Assembly: GCA_019671005.1 (NCBI GenBank)
Contig: CM033711.1
Location: 59,259,049-59,323,048 of the forward strand
DNA from: Hibiscus mutabilis
Lineage: Eukaryota > Streptophyta > Magnoliopsida > Malvales > Malvaceae
Direction: 5' to 3'
DNA length: 64,000 nucleotides
Made by a program: the position numbers and the translations under genes. This document shows, in pieces, positions 45,170 to 56,601 of the stretch. The notes below the pieces were generated by a model. The model did not search any database and had not been told where the DNA came from. It saw nothing but the letters and a program-made list of their open reading frames with translations. The stretch's first letter is position 1; each line of letters starts with the position of its first letter.

Positions 45170-46675
45170 ATGGCCCACATGAAGAATGTCACTGGAGCAA
45201 GTAGTAGCGCCCCAGCCCAACCAGTTGTGGAAATTAAGCGATTCTTTGAGGATGGTGCTAAGGAGCGATTCCAACTGATGAAAGATCGAAAGGTTTACCC
45301 AGAGCAAGGATTTAAAGCTCCATTGGAAGGGGAAAGAGGCTTTGATAAAGATATTCTATATGTTATCACCAAGCATGGCTAGAAGACTTTTGTCCAACAC
45401 CCTAGCGGTGATATCTTCATCTCCCTAGTCCGAGAGTTCTATGCCCATCTGACGACCCCCACACAACCTGCAATCTATGTGCGAGGGGACCATGTCAAGT
45501 TCACCGCCAGTGCCATTAACAAGTTCTATGGGCTGCAAAACATCATGGACCATCAATCCTCTTTTGCTGAATCTGTCGATGCCTAGACCCACACGAAAGT
45601 GTTGGAGGACCTCTATTTTGCTGAGACTGAGTTGGACCCAACAAGTAGAGCCGTCAAGCGAGGACGCCTCAAACTAGAGGCTAAGGTCTGGAATCATTAT
45701 CTTTGGACTCGCTTGATGTCAACCTCTCATACCACCATGGTCTACATCACAAGGTTGCTACTGCTACATTCGATCCTTAACGGCCAGAAAATCGATGTGG
45801 GGAAACTTATTGTTGAGGAAGTCTATGCTTGTGCAAAGAGGTAGTCAAGCCCCCTCATTTTCCCCAACCTGATCATAGCTTTATACCGAAAAAAGCAAGT
45901 CTTTCAAAACCCGGAGAAGGATGAGATGTTAAAGAGCAAGAATGCCCTTAAACCAGACCAAATTTCTACATTGAGGGGATTTGATGAAGACGCTCCAGCG
46001 AAAACGTTGGAAGGTGAGGCCAAAACAATTGCTGCATCAAGAATCGCAGCCCTTGTCACCTCTACCAAACGCATGCACGAACATATGGAGGAAATGAAGG
46101 GCACCCTGACAACTTATTTCAAGCATGTCAAGGCAAGGGATGAGGCCATTAATTCTTACTTCAAGGAACTGCTACCCCATATAGAAATCTACTTCCCACC
46201 CTTCCCTAATGACTTGTTGATGCCCAAGAAGGACCAGCCAGCCTTGCAAGCTCCACCAGCTCTGAAGCCAACTGCACCACAGCGCCCACCACTAGTTCCG
46301 CAACGAGACCAATCTCCAACTCTGCCATCTGCTCCAACAACAACAAATACTACTACCATTAGACAAAGCCCTCGGACAGGGAGGCCAACAAAAGGAAAAA
46401 CTCCAATGCATACCCCACCACCACCACCAGAACCTCCCCTTGATGACCCTGTTGATGTTGACAGTGGGGAAGAGGAGATGGCTGACAACTCCCCTACACC
46501 TATACCCTCCCCTACTATTGATGCTACAACAAAGATGAGGAGTCATCTAAAATGTACGACGGTTCAGTATAGAATACCCCAAATGAAGATGATAAGATCC
46601 AGTCAGCCCAGGAGGAACCGGTTGACCAACCAAGCTAGCAAGATATGCCCGATGAGCTCATCACAGCCCTGAAAA
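45170..46675 (+). pseudogene. E2 env-like ORF (Athila)
   Basis: One reading frame of about 500 codons from MAHMKNVTGASSS to 46675, interrupted only by three in-frame TAG stops at 45380, 45584 and 45842, with no frameshift. Order: N-terminal FFEDGAKERFQLMKDRKVYP, then EFYAHLTTPTQPAIYVRGD and INKFYGLQ, then WNHYLWTRLMSTSHTTMVY and LLHSILNGQKIDVGKLI, then a helical part (TSTKRMHEHMEEM), then a proline-rich tail (about residues 345-450). The block order equals E4 env-like. Function is unknown; no convincing transmembrane helix. The Pro-rich tail is the least conserved part. Confidence 0.85.
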
Positions 46676-47741
46676 TGAATAAGAAAATCAAGCACCAAGG
46701 AGTCAAACCCAAAACACCAAAATAGCTTTTAAAGAGGTAACTTGCATTTGCATTTTCATTTAGTTTAGTTCTAGTTAATTTTCATGCATTGAGGACAATG
46801 CCTTCTTCAAGTTTGGGGGAGGTAGTGTACATAGGTAGTCATTTGCATTCGCAGTTATGAACAGAATTTTGCTATGGCATTTTGCTAGTTTAAAGACAAT
46901 TTTATGAATAAGTTGATGATGTCCGATGATGATTGTTTGAATTCTATGGTTGTAAATTGATTGAAAATATATGACTACTGAGATTGGTAGAACTACTTTT
47001 AGGTCTTGATACTTCATGATGTAAGTGTTACATGATGGCATGCTCTCTATGTTTAAATTGGTTAGATAATATTTGGCGAAAGAACTCTCGTATGCTTTAG
47101 TTTAAATATGCAAGATGAACTTGAATGATAAATGAAATCATGAAAGGCTTATTTGAACTCCCTTTTGTTTATTGTATGTGTTGGTTACAAATAAATGCTT
47201 CAACATAGCTGTAGAGGGACACTCATCTTCGTGTTGTTTGCCTGGATACTGCATTTAAATAAATGGCAGCAACAACATATGAGTGAATGAAAGTAGTCAC
47301 ATGATGACTCTGCTCAATAGGCTAGGGAATAGGGTGTTTGCTCCACTTTATTTCAAGTACTAGGAAGGAAGTTGTGATGAGCTGACTCCCCTCGTAACAG
47401 TGTTCAAAAAAAAGAAGAAAAAAGAAGAAGAAGGAAGCTAAAAATGGGAGTATCTTGTGCTTAAACTAAGTAAGAAAAGCTAGGGCAAGCTTGAGAACCT
47501 AACCAATGATCTTCTATTGTGTTAAGCATAGGGAGGATGTAGTCACATACACACACTCAGAGGATCTCGACCTAAGGAGAAGTTCTTAAAATCTCACAAC
47601 TGTCTAGTATGTTGAAGCCTTTATTTTTTTAGGACTAAAATTTTGCCATAGCCCTGTCTTGAGCTGATATAATACTATAGCATTCCTTTGTTCGTTTATG
47701 TTCATTGCTTGAGGACAAGGAATAGCTTAAGTTTGGGGCTG
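46676..47741 (+). other. E2 3' non-coding region with two PPT-like modules
   Basis: Module 1 at 46784-46820 (GCATTGAGGACAATGC then AAGTTTGGGGG) follows env-like. Module 2 at 47704-47741 (GCTTGAGGACAAGG then AAGTTTGGGG) abuts the 3' LTR and is the presumed polypurine tract. Between them are a purine run (47405-47440) and several E2 palindromes (46867, 47641, 47674). No gene. Confidence 0.7.
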
Positions 47742-49202
47742 TGTTAACCTTGCAAAAGGTTAACATTCCATTCCTCTTTACTTAAGTTATTGTATGAAAT
47801 CAAGCCCATTTCATCTCATATCATGGCATATAGATGCATTCAGTTCATGTAGTTGCATTTGGTGTTGATGGTTTTGTTTTCTTTGTTTATTTGTAAAAAT
47901 GGTGCTGCTAGAAAAGGTTTTGGTTGGTTTGGTGATATGCAGGGAAATGAGGAGCGATGCACGGAGAAAAGCCATAGCATTTTGGATAGCATTCCTGAGC
48001 ACACTAGAGGACAACAGACTGAAGATATTTATTTTGGCCCTACACGTGTACCTGCCAGCCTGTTTTATTCCCACATGTGAAGGGAATATTATCTTGGAAT
48101 TAAGGGCACAAAACCCTGGGAGCCTCCACTATATAAAGGATAAGATACCTTCATTTAAGGGAGAGTTGGAAAAAGTTACGAGTGATCTAAGAAAGAAAAG
48201 GAAAAGGCGGCTGCTTTCCATCTTCTTCTTCCTCCATCAAAGCGTCCTCTATTTTTGAAGCTCCAAGGAGTGCTCTCGTTGGACTTTGAGAGAAGGAGCA
48301 GGCTTAAATCAGTGCACAGCAATCTATCGTAGCTCATGAGTTTCTCCCTCTCTTAGTCGATCGCTGTTTTATTTTATTTCTTTAAATGGGTTGTGTTAAA
48401 CGGATGATTATGAATGATATTTTCCTAGCCATTAACTGATTTTAAGTGGCTTGGACCTGTTTTGGATGATTATGTTTTAAGCTTTTATGAATGTTTGATT
48501 GTTTTCTTGTTCATTTCATGCTTTGTCCATTGTTCGTTATTGCACTAAACTTGCAAGAGCTTATGAGAGTTAGCCGTTGTTTAGGTTTTGGTTAGCTTAA
48601 TATTCGAGAGAGTTAGGCAAAGACTAAAGTGGACAATAGGGTTTGATGCTGAGAGACAAAACCTTAACTCTTCTTAGAGATAAGGGTAGAGTTTCAACGA
48701 CTAAAAGGAGTAGTGCTTTAATCGGTAGATGCATGTTAAGGTTTTACGCTGAGAGGTATTACTCTAATATTCCCTTCTACCAGGTTTCTTGCTTGAGATC
48801 ATTTTAGAAGCACCTTAGTAAACTCTGTTGAGCATGAAGGAAGCAAGTTAGTCTTAGACATTCATTAGGCTTAGGTATAGGAGTCCACAGCAGGTCCAGC
48901 CAATCATTCCCATATAAAGTTTCATTTACGTATGTGGATGTTAGAAGTGACCTCATTTCATCTCAGTTTGCATTATAGTTGTTTGCCACAGCATTTATAA
49001 ACTTGTTTCTTTTTGCCATATCATTTCTGCAATTGTTTCTTATTGCTATAGCAATTGTTTACTGTCTTAATTGTGTGTTTTGACTAAACTAGTTTGGCCT
49101 CCAATCATGTGGAGATGATACTCACTCATCAATTTATTACTTGTTCGATGTGTATACTTGCAAAAATTGCGTATCAATTATAGTACACCTACACGCACAA
49201 CA
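47742..49202 (+). repeat. E2 3' LTR (1461 bp)
   Basis: TGTTAACCTTGCAAAAGG to CACGCACAACA; partner of 28486-29945. TATA box at 48130-48138. Confidence 0.93.
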
Positions 49203-49230
49203 ACAACCTCCTTGGCATCCTTTTGAGTAC
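49203..49230 (-). pseudogene. E4 pol piece between E2 and E3
   Basis: 28 bp left between two insertions: first 5 bp belong to the E2 target duplication and the last 5 bp (AGTAC) to the E3 target duplication. The minus frame continues from 59626 and on to 28485. Confidence 0.75.
49226..49230. repeat. E3 target site duplication, left copy
   Basis: AGTAC directly before the LTR; identical to 59621-59625. Confidence 0.95.
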
Positions 49231-50829
49231 TGTTGCGCGTAATAAGTGCTACGCAATTGTGCAAGTATACACGTTGCAAGTTATAGTATAAAAGATATCG
49301 TCTCCACAGGGATTGGTGCCACCTCAAGAATCTAGTCTCTTGCACTGTAAAAAGTAAAAACACAAATAAAGGATTATAGAAGTTTAACTAATAACTAATA
49401 TAGAAAGCAAATAAGTAAAAGAATAGATGAGATCAAATGAGAGAGATAGGCCAGGTTATCGTGAGTTAAGGTGTGATAGCCGATTGGATCATCTTGGTAA
49501 AAGAGTGCACGGGCAACTCAGTTGTCGTGGCAACTTGCACAACGGGGTTGCCTTGGCAACTAATCGATGGTTGCCTGGGAGACTAGATGGCCAACTACTT
49601 GGGCGTCTGGGCAACAACCTTCAAGGTTCGGCAGAGCATTCTCCAATGGTTTCTTCTTATCCCTAAGTTGAAACTCTAGCTACTTGTGCATGCCTTGATA
49701 ATACATCCCTGCGTGAATCAAGGGTGAACAACAACCAATCTTGCGCTCCTCTTAGCCGTTGAATTCCTTGACTTATTCCTAAGCCGGATTAATCTTCACC
49801 ATCAATAGATTGAATAAAGATCATATTCATTAGTTTTTTGAATCTAACTCTCCCGATATTAGATAAATGGATGAAGTTACGAGATCCTCTCCCAATTCAC
49901 TCGCAAACAAGAATAAGAACCAAGAATGAATAAACCTTGAATAGAAAAGTGTAAACTCTTATTACCTAAACAAAATCCAATAGTTTCTCACAACCACAAA
50001 ACACAATAACCATAGCCAAATAGATTTAGTTCATGGCTAGGTTCCAAAGAAACACAAGATAAATAATCCCTAGCATGAACCCAATCGAACAAGAAAGAAA
50101 AGGATGAAGAAGGAGGCTTGTCGAAATCCTCCTTGCCCTAGATGCTTGTCGAAAATTCTCTCCTCTTGCCCTCCTTGGAGTTGTCGAAATTCCCCTCTCT
50201 TTTTCTCTCTTTGGATTGTCGAAATCTCCCTCTTATTTATAGGGCTAGGTCAAAGTCCTTCTTTGAGGAGGAAGTTAAGTTGGAATTAAATTATCTTTAA
50301 AGAATATAATTCTTTATTATAATTATATTCCTACTAGAACTTCTCCTATCTTCTTGGAATTTAATTCTTCTTTAATCTCTTCATGGAAATCAAATTCCTT
50401 TGGGATTGGGCTTTGCTCCACGTCATCTTGGGGCTTGTCTAGTCATCAATTTTGACTACCATATCACCTTTGCTCTTGTCGACAATTGCCCTGGCAATTG
50501 GCTCGGCGTCTCCTTCATGCATTGCTCTGGCAACTAGCTCGGCGTCTCCTTCATGCATTGCCCTGGCAACTAGCTCGGCATCTCCTTCATGCATTGCCCT
50601 GGCAACTAGCTCTAGCCTTGCTTTGGCAAATGATCCTGCACATACACACAAAACACACCAAAGCAGCATCTTTTCCCACAAAAACTACCAAGTTATGTAA
50701 TCAAGCTCAACGATGGAAGGAAACATGGATTAATGCATGAATGGCTAATTATGCAACTAATATGAGCCTAAGTCTAACAATAATATGAGTAAAAAGGGTA
50801 AGAAAAATAGTACATTTGAACACTTATCA
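49231..50829 (-). repeat. E3 3' LTR (1599 bp)
   Basis: The plus strand reads TGTTGCGCGTAATAAGTGC to AACACTTATCA. TATA box on the minus strand at 50232-50241 (TATAAATAAG). Contains GTTGTCGTGGCAAC and GTTGCCTTGGCAAC at 49521-49560, and a 36-bp tandem repeat near 50486-50610. Frames in the LTR such as 50104-50289 recur in the other LTR and are not genes. Confidence 0.94.
50486..50610. repeat. 36-bp tandem repeat, E3 3' LTR
   Basis: The unit GGCAACTAGCTCGGCGTCTC and the following CTTCATGCATTGCCCT is present about 3.4 times. The 5' LTR has about 2.4 units at 59306-59405. Confidence 0.93.
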
Positions 50830-51681
50830 CACCCCCAAACTCGAACTATTGCTTGTCCTCAAGCAATGCAAACTCATAATTACCTGCCAAGACTTCAATT
50901 TTCACAAACTTAGCTTTAAACTTGATTTCAATTCTCTGAACCGGGGCACAAAGTATGATTGGCTTTTTATTTTTTTGGAAAACTTAGGAGTTACTCGGAA
51001 TCAAACTATAATGCTTGTGAGTGTGTCCAAGTTGATTTTTCGGATTCTATGCAAACAAGAGGCTTTCAAATTACTTCATTGGGTTCTTTTTAACATGTTT
51101 TAACTAGAGCCGGTTTTGGGCACCTCTAGTGTTTTGTTTTTAGTTTTCTTAAGTTAATTTATTCGGCTGGAGCCGGTTTCTGGCACCTCTAGCAATCAAT
51201 TTTTTTAGCACATACTAGAGCCAGTTTCGGGCACCTCTAGTGATCAATTTTTTTAGCACATGCTAGAGCCAATTTCGGGCACCTCTAGCATTCATCCAAT
51301 TTTTATTCTAATCCCCCAATTTGTTAATTATCAACCTAAGTTCACTAGAATTCCTTAAATCAATCAAACCACAACAGTGTTTCATCAAATTTAGCATCAT
51401 AGTAAAATTTTAAGTTTTTCCATGGTTATCCTAGAATAAAAATTCTATCAATTAAGTGCATTGGCAAAGTCATCATTGGATATTCATCAAATCTAAGCAA
51501 TTCTTGTTCCAACTAAAGGCATGGCAAGCAATTTATGTATCCTAAATGTAATACTTAAGATGAATGTAACTAAACATAGTAACTACTAATAACAATCCCC
51601 CCAAACTCGAGTGAGGCATTGTCCTCAATGCATGCATTAAAGGAAAATAAAAATAACGAAAAATAAAATGCATATGAGGAC
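50830..51681 (-). other. E3 3' non-coding region
   Basis: About 850 bp with PPT-like modules at both ends (50830-50869 by the LTR; 51597-51635 by the env-like tail). The middle has three or four copies of a CTAGAGCCRGTTTCGGGCAC block (51103-51290), spaced about 50-65 bp. No gene. Confidence 0.7.
51103..51290. repeat. GCACCTCTAG-containing repeats in E3 3' region
   Basis: Four imperfect copies of CTAGAGCCGGTTTTGGGCAC followed by CTCTAG, at about 51104, 51167, 51223 and 51263. Each begins and ends with CTAGAG/CTCTAG, so each is also an inverted repeat. Confidence 0.8.
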
Positions 51682-52118
51682 TTACTCCGAGAGTTCGTCA
51701 TCGTAGATGATTAGTTTCCTTTTGGTCGGTGTCTTGATTCTCTTGCTTGAACGCGATGGTTGTTTTCTTGTTGCCGGTGGTGGAATCGATCCTCGTACGG
51801 GGTTGTCCTCATCGTCCTCTTCATCAATGTCATTGGCTTTTCGCTTGGAGGATTCAATTGGTGCGGTCTTTGTTGGTGCAATGGAGGACTCGTTCGAATC
51901 TGAAAAATTAGAAAATGATTCCGTAGGTGTTGATTCGGGCATAGGTGCGTTACCTTTGGCTTTTGCAGTGGTTGCCGGGATGTCTTTAGCTTTGGTTGCC
52001 GTGGCATCTTCAGGGTTGGTCGTCGTGGCATCAGCTTGTGCAGGCACGATGTAGGTTGCCGCGACATCATCTGTTGCGGTTGCCGTGGCAAGTAGTCGGT
52101 AGTGAATTTCCTTAGCAT
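51682..52118 (-). pseudogene. E3 env-like ORF, C-terminal tail only
   Basis: An open frame of about 120 codons (52047-51682), low-complexity and acidic then basic: ATTAKAKGNAPMPESTPTE, DEEDDEDNP, RSSKRIKTPTKRKL. By position (between pol and the first PPT-like module) it corresponds to the tail of the env-like ORF in E2 and E4. The conserved N-terminal domain is missing; only about 120 bp separate it from the pol stop. The basic tail could act as a nuclear signal in the intact family; that is inference. Confidence 0.6.
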
Positions 52119-52241
52119 AGTGGTTGTGAGTCTTGTTGTGGAAAAGAAAACAAAGAAAACCTGGAAACTAAAGATAATGAAGAAAAATAAAATATCACCT
52201 AAAAATAAAAAGAAAAAGAAAATATTGAAAGGAGAGCATGC
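52119..52241 (-). other. E3 A-rich spacer after pol
   Basis: Short A-rich region (AAAAATAAAAAGAAAAAGAAA) between pol stop and the env-like remnant. It marks the site of the env-like N-terminal deletion. No gene. Confidence 0.5.
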
Positions 52242-55200
52242 TCATGCATCTCCTAAGGTGACCACTTCTTTGTTAGGTTCCACATGGGCACCATTGTAGT
52301 GCTTCAATCTTTGTCCATTAACTTTGAATTCATGGTTGTCAGAGATGGACTTGATTATCACAGCACCATGGGAGAATGGTTTGACGACTTTGAATGGTCC
52401 CGACCATCTTGATTTCAGCTTTCACGGGAAAAGTTTTAGCCGAGAATTGAATAAGAGAACTAGTTGCCCTGGCATGAATTCCCGCGGCAATAGTTTCTTG
52501 TCATGCCATCGCTTTGTTTTCTCCTTGTAGATTCGTGCATTGTTATAGGCGAGTGCACGAAATTCTTTTATCTCATTGAGGTCCAATTTTTTCCGGCACT
52601 TTCCCAATTCATATTCACAGCCTTGATTGCCCAGTATGCCTTGTGTTCGATTTCCACCGGTAGATGGCATGTTTTGCCATAGACAAGTCAGAAGGGGGAC
52701 ATACCTAAGGGTGTTTTGAATTCAGTGCGATATGCCCAAAGTGCGTCATCTAGTCTTAATGACCAATCCTTCCTAGAGGTATTTACAACTTTCTCGAGTA
52801 TACCCTTCAATTCCCGGTTGGAAATTTCTGCTTGCCCGTTGGTTTGTGAGTGATATACCGTGGAGATCTTGTGTGATATGCCGAAGCGTTGCAACATCTT
52901 GGCAATTAGTCTGTTTTCAAAATGCTTGCCTTCGTCACTGATAATTGCTCACGGCATCCCAAACCGTGTAAATATGTTTTTCTGCAAGAATCGTTGCACG
53001 GTCTTGGAATCGTTGTTGGGAACTGCAGCTACCTCCACCCATTTAGACACGTAGTCGAGAGCAAGTAGAGTGTAGAGGTTGCCGAATGAAGATGGGAAAG
53101 GTCCCATAAAATCGATCCCCCATACATCGAACAATTCCACTTCGATGATGTTCTGGAGTGGCATCTCATGTCATCTAGAGATATTGCCCGTCCTCTGGCA
53201 ACGATCACATTGCTTGTAAAAGTCTTGGGCATCTTTGTACAATGTTGGCCAATACAAACCGGATTGCAAAACTTTGGCCGCGGTACGAGTTCCTCTAAAA
53301 TGTCCTCCATAGGGTGAAGAATGGCATTGTCGGAGTACATTATGTTGCTCTTCTTCAGGGACACATCGGCGTATAACCTGATATGCACAATGTTTAAACA
53401 AAAGAGGCTCATCCCAAAAGTAATGCTTCGCATCATGGTGGAACCGCTTTTTCCCTTGGTGAGTAATGCCATAAGGTAAAATACCACAAACAAGGAAATT
53501 AACTAAATCTGCGTACCAGGGTATTACCGAGGCATGTGCTGCTGTGGCGACTGCTCCCAAAATTATCGAGGCGTGCGCGTCAAGGGCTGCTGCAGCGTCG
53601 AGAGTTGCCGAGGCATGTGCATCCATGGTTGCTGAGGCATCGAGGGTTGCCGAGGCATGCACGTCCATGGTTGCCGAGGCGTCGAGGGTTGCCGAGGTAT
53701 ATGCGTCCATGGTTGCCGAGGCAACTAAAAGTTGTTCATCCGGGAATGCATCGCATATCTCTAGATCCGCGTCCTCCTCCCTATTGCATTCCAAACGTGA
53801 TAAGTGATCGGCCACTTGATTTTCTGTTCCTTTCCTGCCCTTAATTTCAATATCAAATTCTTGTAAAAGTAATATCCAACGAATCAAATGAGGTTTGGCA
53901 TCCTTTTTAGCAAATAGATATTTGATTGCCGAATGGTCCGTATGAACAATTACCTTTGTACCAATCAAATAGGATCTGAACTTGTCAAATGCGAAAACTA
54001 CAGCTAGTAACTCTTTCTCCGTTGTTGTGTAATTCACTTGAGCACTATTAAGAGTTTTACTAGCGTAGTATATCACATGGAAGGTCTTACCTGTGCGTTG
54101 GCCTAGGACTGCTCCTACCATGAAATCACTTGCATCACACATGAGCTCAAAAGGTAGCGTCCAATCTGGTGGAACAACAATGGGTGCCGAGGTAAGCTTT
54201 TTCTTTAGGGTTTCGAATGCTTGGGTGCAAGAATCATCAAAATCGAAGACTTTATCCTGTTCAAGCAAATTGCACAAGGGTTTAGTGATGTTAGAAAAAT
54301 TATGAATGAACCTCCTCTAAAAACCTGCATGTCCAAGAAAACTTCAAATTCCTTTAACCGAACTTGGTGGGGGTAATCTCTCGATCACGTCCACCTTGGC
54401 TTTGTCTACTTCAATTCCCTTGGATGAAATCTTGTGGCCGAGCACTATTCCTTCATCTACCATAAAATGACATTTCTCCCAATTGAGGACTAAATCAGTT
54501 TCTTCACATCTTGCCAACACCCTCTCTAAATTGCTAAGACAACTGTCGAAGTCATTACCAAAAATAGAAAAATCATCCATGAAGATCTCAAGGAAGTCTT
54601 CGACCATGTCTGAAAAGAACGCCATCATGCATCTTTGGAAGGTTGTCGGGGCATTACACAATCCGAACGGCATCCTTCGGAAAGCATAAGTACCGTATGG
54701 GCATGTGAAGGTTGTCTTTTCTTGATCTTCTAGTGCTATGGCAATTTGATTGTAACCTGAATAACCATCAAGAAAACAATAAAAGGGTTTACCTGCAAGA
54801 CGATCAAGCATTTGATCAATAAAGGGTAATGGGAAGTGATATTTCCTAGTCCCTTTGTTTAGCTTTCGATAATCCATACAAACCCTCCAACCGGTCACAG
54901 TCCTGGTTGGAATGAGTTCATTGTTTTTATTACTTACCACCGTTATACCTCCCTTTTTCGGAACACATTGTACCAGACATACCCATGTACTATCAGAGAT
55001 AGGGTATATAATGCCGGCATCAAGCCACTTGATGATTTCTTTCATTACAACCCCTTTTATGGCATGATTCAGTCTTCTCTGGGCCTCAATTGAAGGTTTG
55101 TGATCATCTTCCAACAAAATCTTGTGCATGCACACTGCCGGGCTAATTCCCTTCAAGTCGGCAATTGTCCACCCTATTACCTTTTTATGTAGCTTCAACA

Positions 55201-56601
55201 TCTTGATCAGCTTCTTTTCCTGCTCAGGCTGTAACTTAGAAGAAATAATTACAGGCAATGTATTATCGGTTCCTAAGTATGCATATTTTAGTTGCTCTGG
55301 CAATTGTTTCAACTCAAGAATTGGTGGTTGTTCAATAGAGGGTTTTTCGAGTTTACCTTCCTTACCTGAGTAATCCAGTGGTTCAAAGTATGTACATGGT
55401 CGATTGACTAGCCAATTTGCCTCTTCTTGTTGTTCCTCATCGACCGGTTCTTCATACTTCTCAGGTTCCTCTTGATCGGCAATGTAGTTACCGAGGCAAC
55501 TAAATTCCTCGTCGAAGTTAAACTCTGCCTTGGCATGAAGAAGTTGGCATTCTTCTGGATCATCGGCATGCCTTAGTGTTTGGAACACATTTAGTTTAAC
55601 TTGCTGGTCATTCACTCTCATTGTGAGTTCTCCCTTTTCAACATCGATCAAGGTTCTCCCTGTTGCTAGGAATGGTCTCCCGAGAATGATAGGTGCATGC
55701 TCATCTGCTTCACAATCCAAAATAATAAAGTCAGCGGGAAAAATAAATTTATCAACTTTTACCAGTATGTCCTCGATTTTTCCCTCTGGATGCACATAGG
55801 ATCTGTCGGCTAGCTGTAGCATAACTGTTGTAGGTCTTGCCTTCCCGATTCCTAGTTTCTGGAAAACTGATTTAGGCATCAAGTTTATGCTAGCCCCAAG
55901 GTCGCAAATGCTTTCCCGACATAATGATTTCCAATGGAACAGGGTATTGTGAAACTTCCGGGATCCTTCAACTTGGGTGGCATACGATTGTGCAACATTG
56001 CCATACATCTCTCTGTTGCGGCAACTGTTTCAAACTCTCCCAGCCTTGTTCTCTTGGACACAATGTCTTTAAGAAACTTGGCATAGTTTGGCATTTGTTC
56101 AATTGCTTCCACCAATGGCAAGTTGATGTGGACTTGCTTTAGGATATCAAGAAACTTCTTGAATTGATATTCTTGCTTTTGTCGCTTCAACCTTTGTGGG
56201 AATGGTGGTGGAAGTCGAATATCTTTGATCCTTTCATTAGTTTGAAACCTGATTGACGGTATTGCCGGGACAACTGGAGTTGTCGAGGCATTATCAATTG
56301 GGGTTGCCGAGGCACGGTTATCACAAGTTACCAAAGCATTCTTATCGTCGGTTGCTGAGGCATGCTTATTGCCGGTTGCCGCGGCAATTCCTGGTTCAGC
56401 ATCTGAGGCTTTGCCACTAGGTTCGTCTTGATCTTTTTGTGGAGTTTTGTTTGACGAGCGGGTTTGAACCTCTCTAAGTTGTTGGCCACTTCTAGTGGTG
56501 ATTGCCTTACATTGCTCATGGCCAGTTCCTCTTGCGACTTTAGTATCGCTAGGTAAACCTCCTTGCGGTCTAGTATTCAGATTTTGAGCAAACTGTCCGA
56601 C
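52242..56601 (-). pseudogene. E3 pol: spacer, protease, RT, RNase H, integrase
   Basis: Best-preserved pol here. Spacer with TTRSGQQLREVQTRS and PPPFPQRLKRQKQEYQFKKF (56520-56000). Protease DLGAS at 55889-55903, IILGRPF near 55685. RT 55080-54350 with VCMDYRKLNKGTRKYHFPLP, FGLCNAPTTFQR and catalytic FMDD at 54572-54583. RNase H 54240-53790 with DASDFMVGAV, TTTEKELLA, HTDHSAIKYL and VADHLSRLE. A repeat linker (53725-53536). Integrase with zinc-binding H..H..CDRC (53340-53180) and D,D,E core (GIDFMGPF, IISDEGKHF, NGQAEISN), then C-terminal SRWSGPF; stop at 52242. Lesions: frameshift near 55915, stops near 54344, 54308, 53170, 52946 and 52422, frameshift near 52680. Confidence 0.95.
53536..53725 (-). 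repeat. In-frame minisatellite in E3 pol
   Basis: A 42-bp unit with GTTGCCGAGGCR twice per unit (cores at 53604, 53628, 53646, 53670, 53688, 53712; steps 24, 18, 24, 18, 24). It encodes repeats of ASATMDAHASATLD between RNase H and integrase. E2 lacks this insert at the same place. Confidence 0.92.

Larger units (their letters stand above)
28486..49202 (+). mobile_element. E2: Athila element with both LTRs, carrying two nested solo LTRs
   Basis: 20.7 kb in all, about 11.6 kb without its two insertions. Order: 5' LTR, PBS, gag, pol (protease, RT, RNase H, integrase), env-like, 3' region, 3' LTR. Flanks are ATAAC (28481-28485) and ACAAC (49203-49207), a 5-bp duplication with one change. The two LTRs are clearly similar but differ at many positions, so the insertion is older than E3. 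Many stops, frameshifts and a deletion in integrase make it non-autonomous. Confidence 0.9.

Noticed and set aside
45170..46675. True envelope glycoprotein
   Set aside because: No convincing signal peptide, cleavage site or membrane anchor is visible; only the position after pol justifies the label env-like.
50486..50610. CRISPR-like array because of 36-bp units
   Set aside because: Units are contiguous without spacers, in a plant LTR, and vary in number between LTRs; an ordinary tandem repeat.
50452..50740. Open frames with repeated ALATSSASPSC or RAMHEGDAELVA residues
   Set aside because: They are translations of the 36-bp tandem repeat inside the E3 LTR and occur on both strands; no gene structure.
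53536..53844. Plus-strand frames opposite E3 pol (Arg/Leu/His- or Ala/Glu-rich repeats)
   Set aside because: Shadow of the minisatellite in the real minus-strand pol frame.
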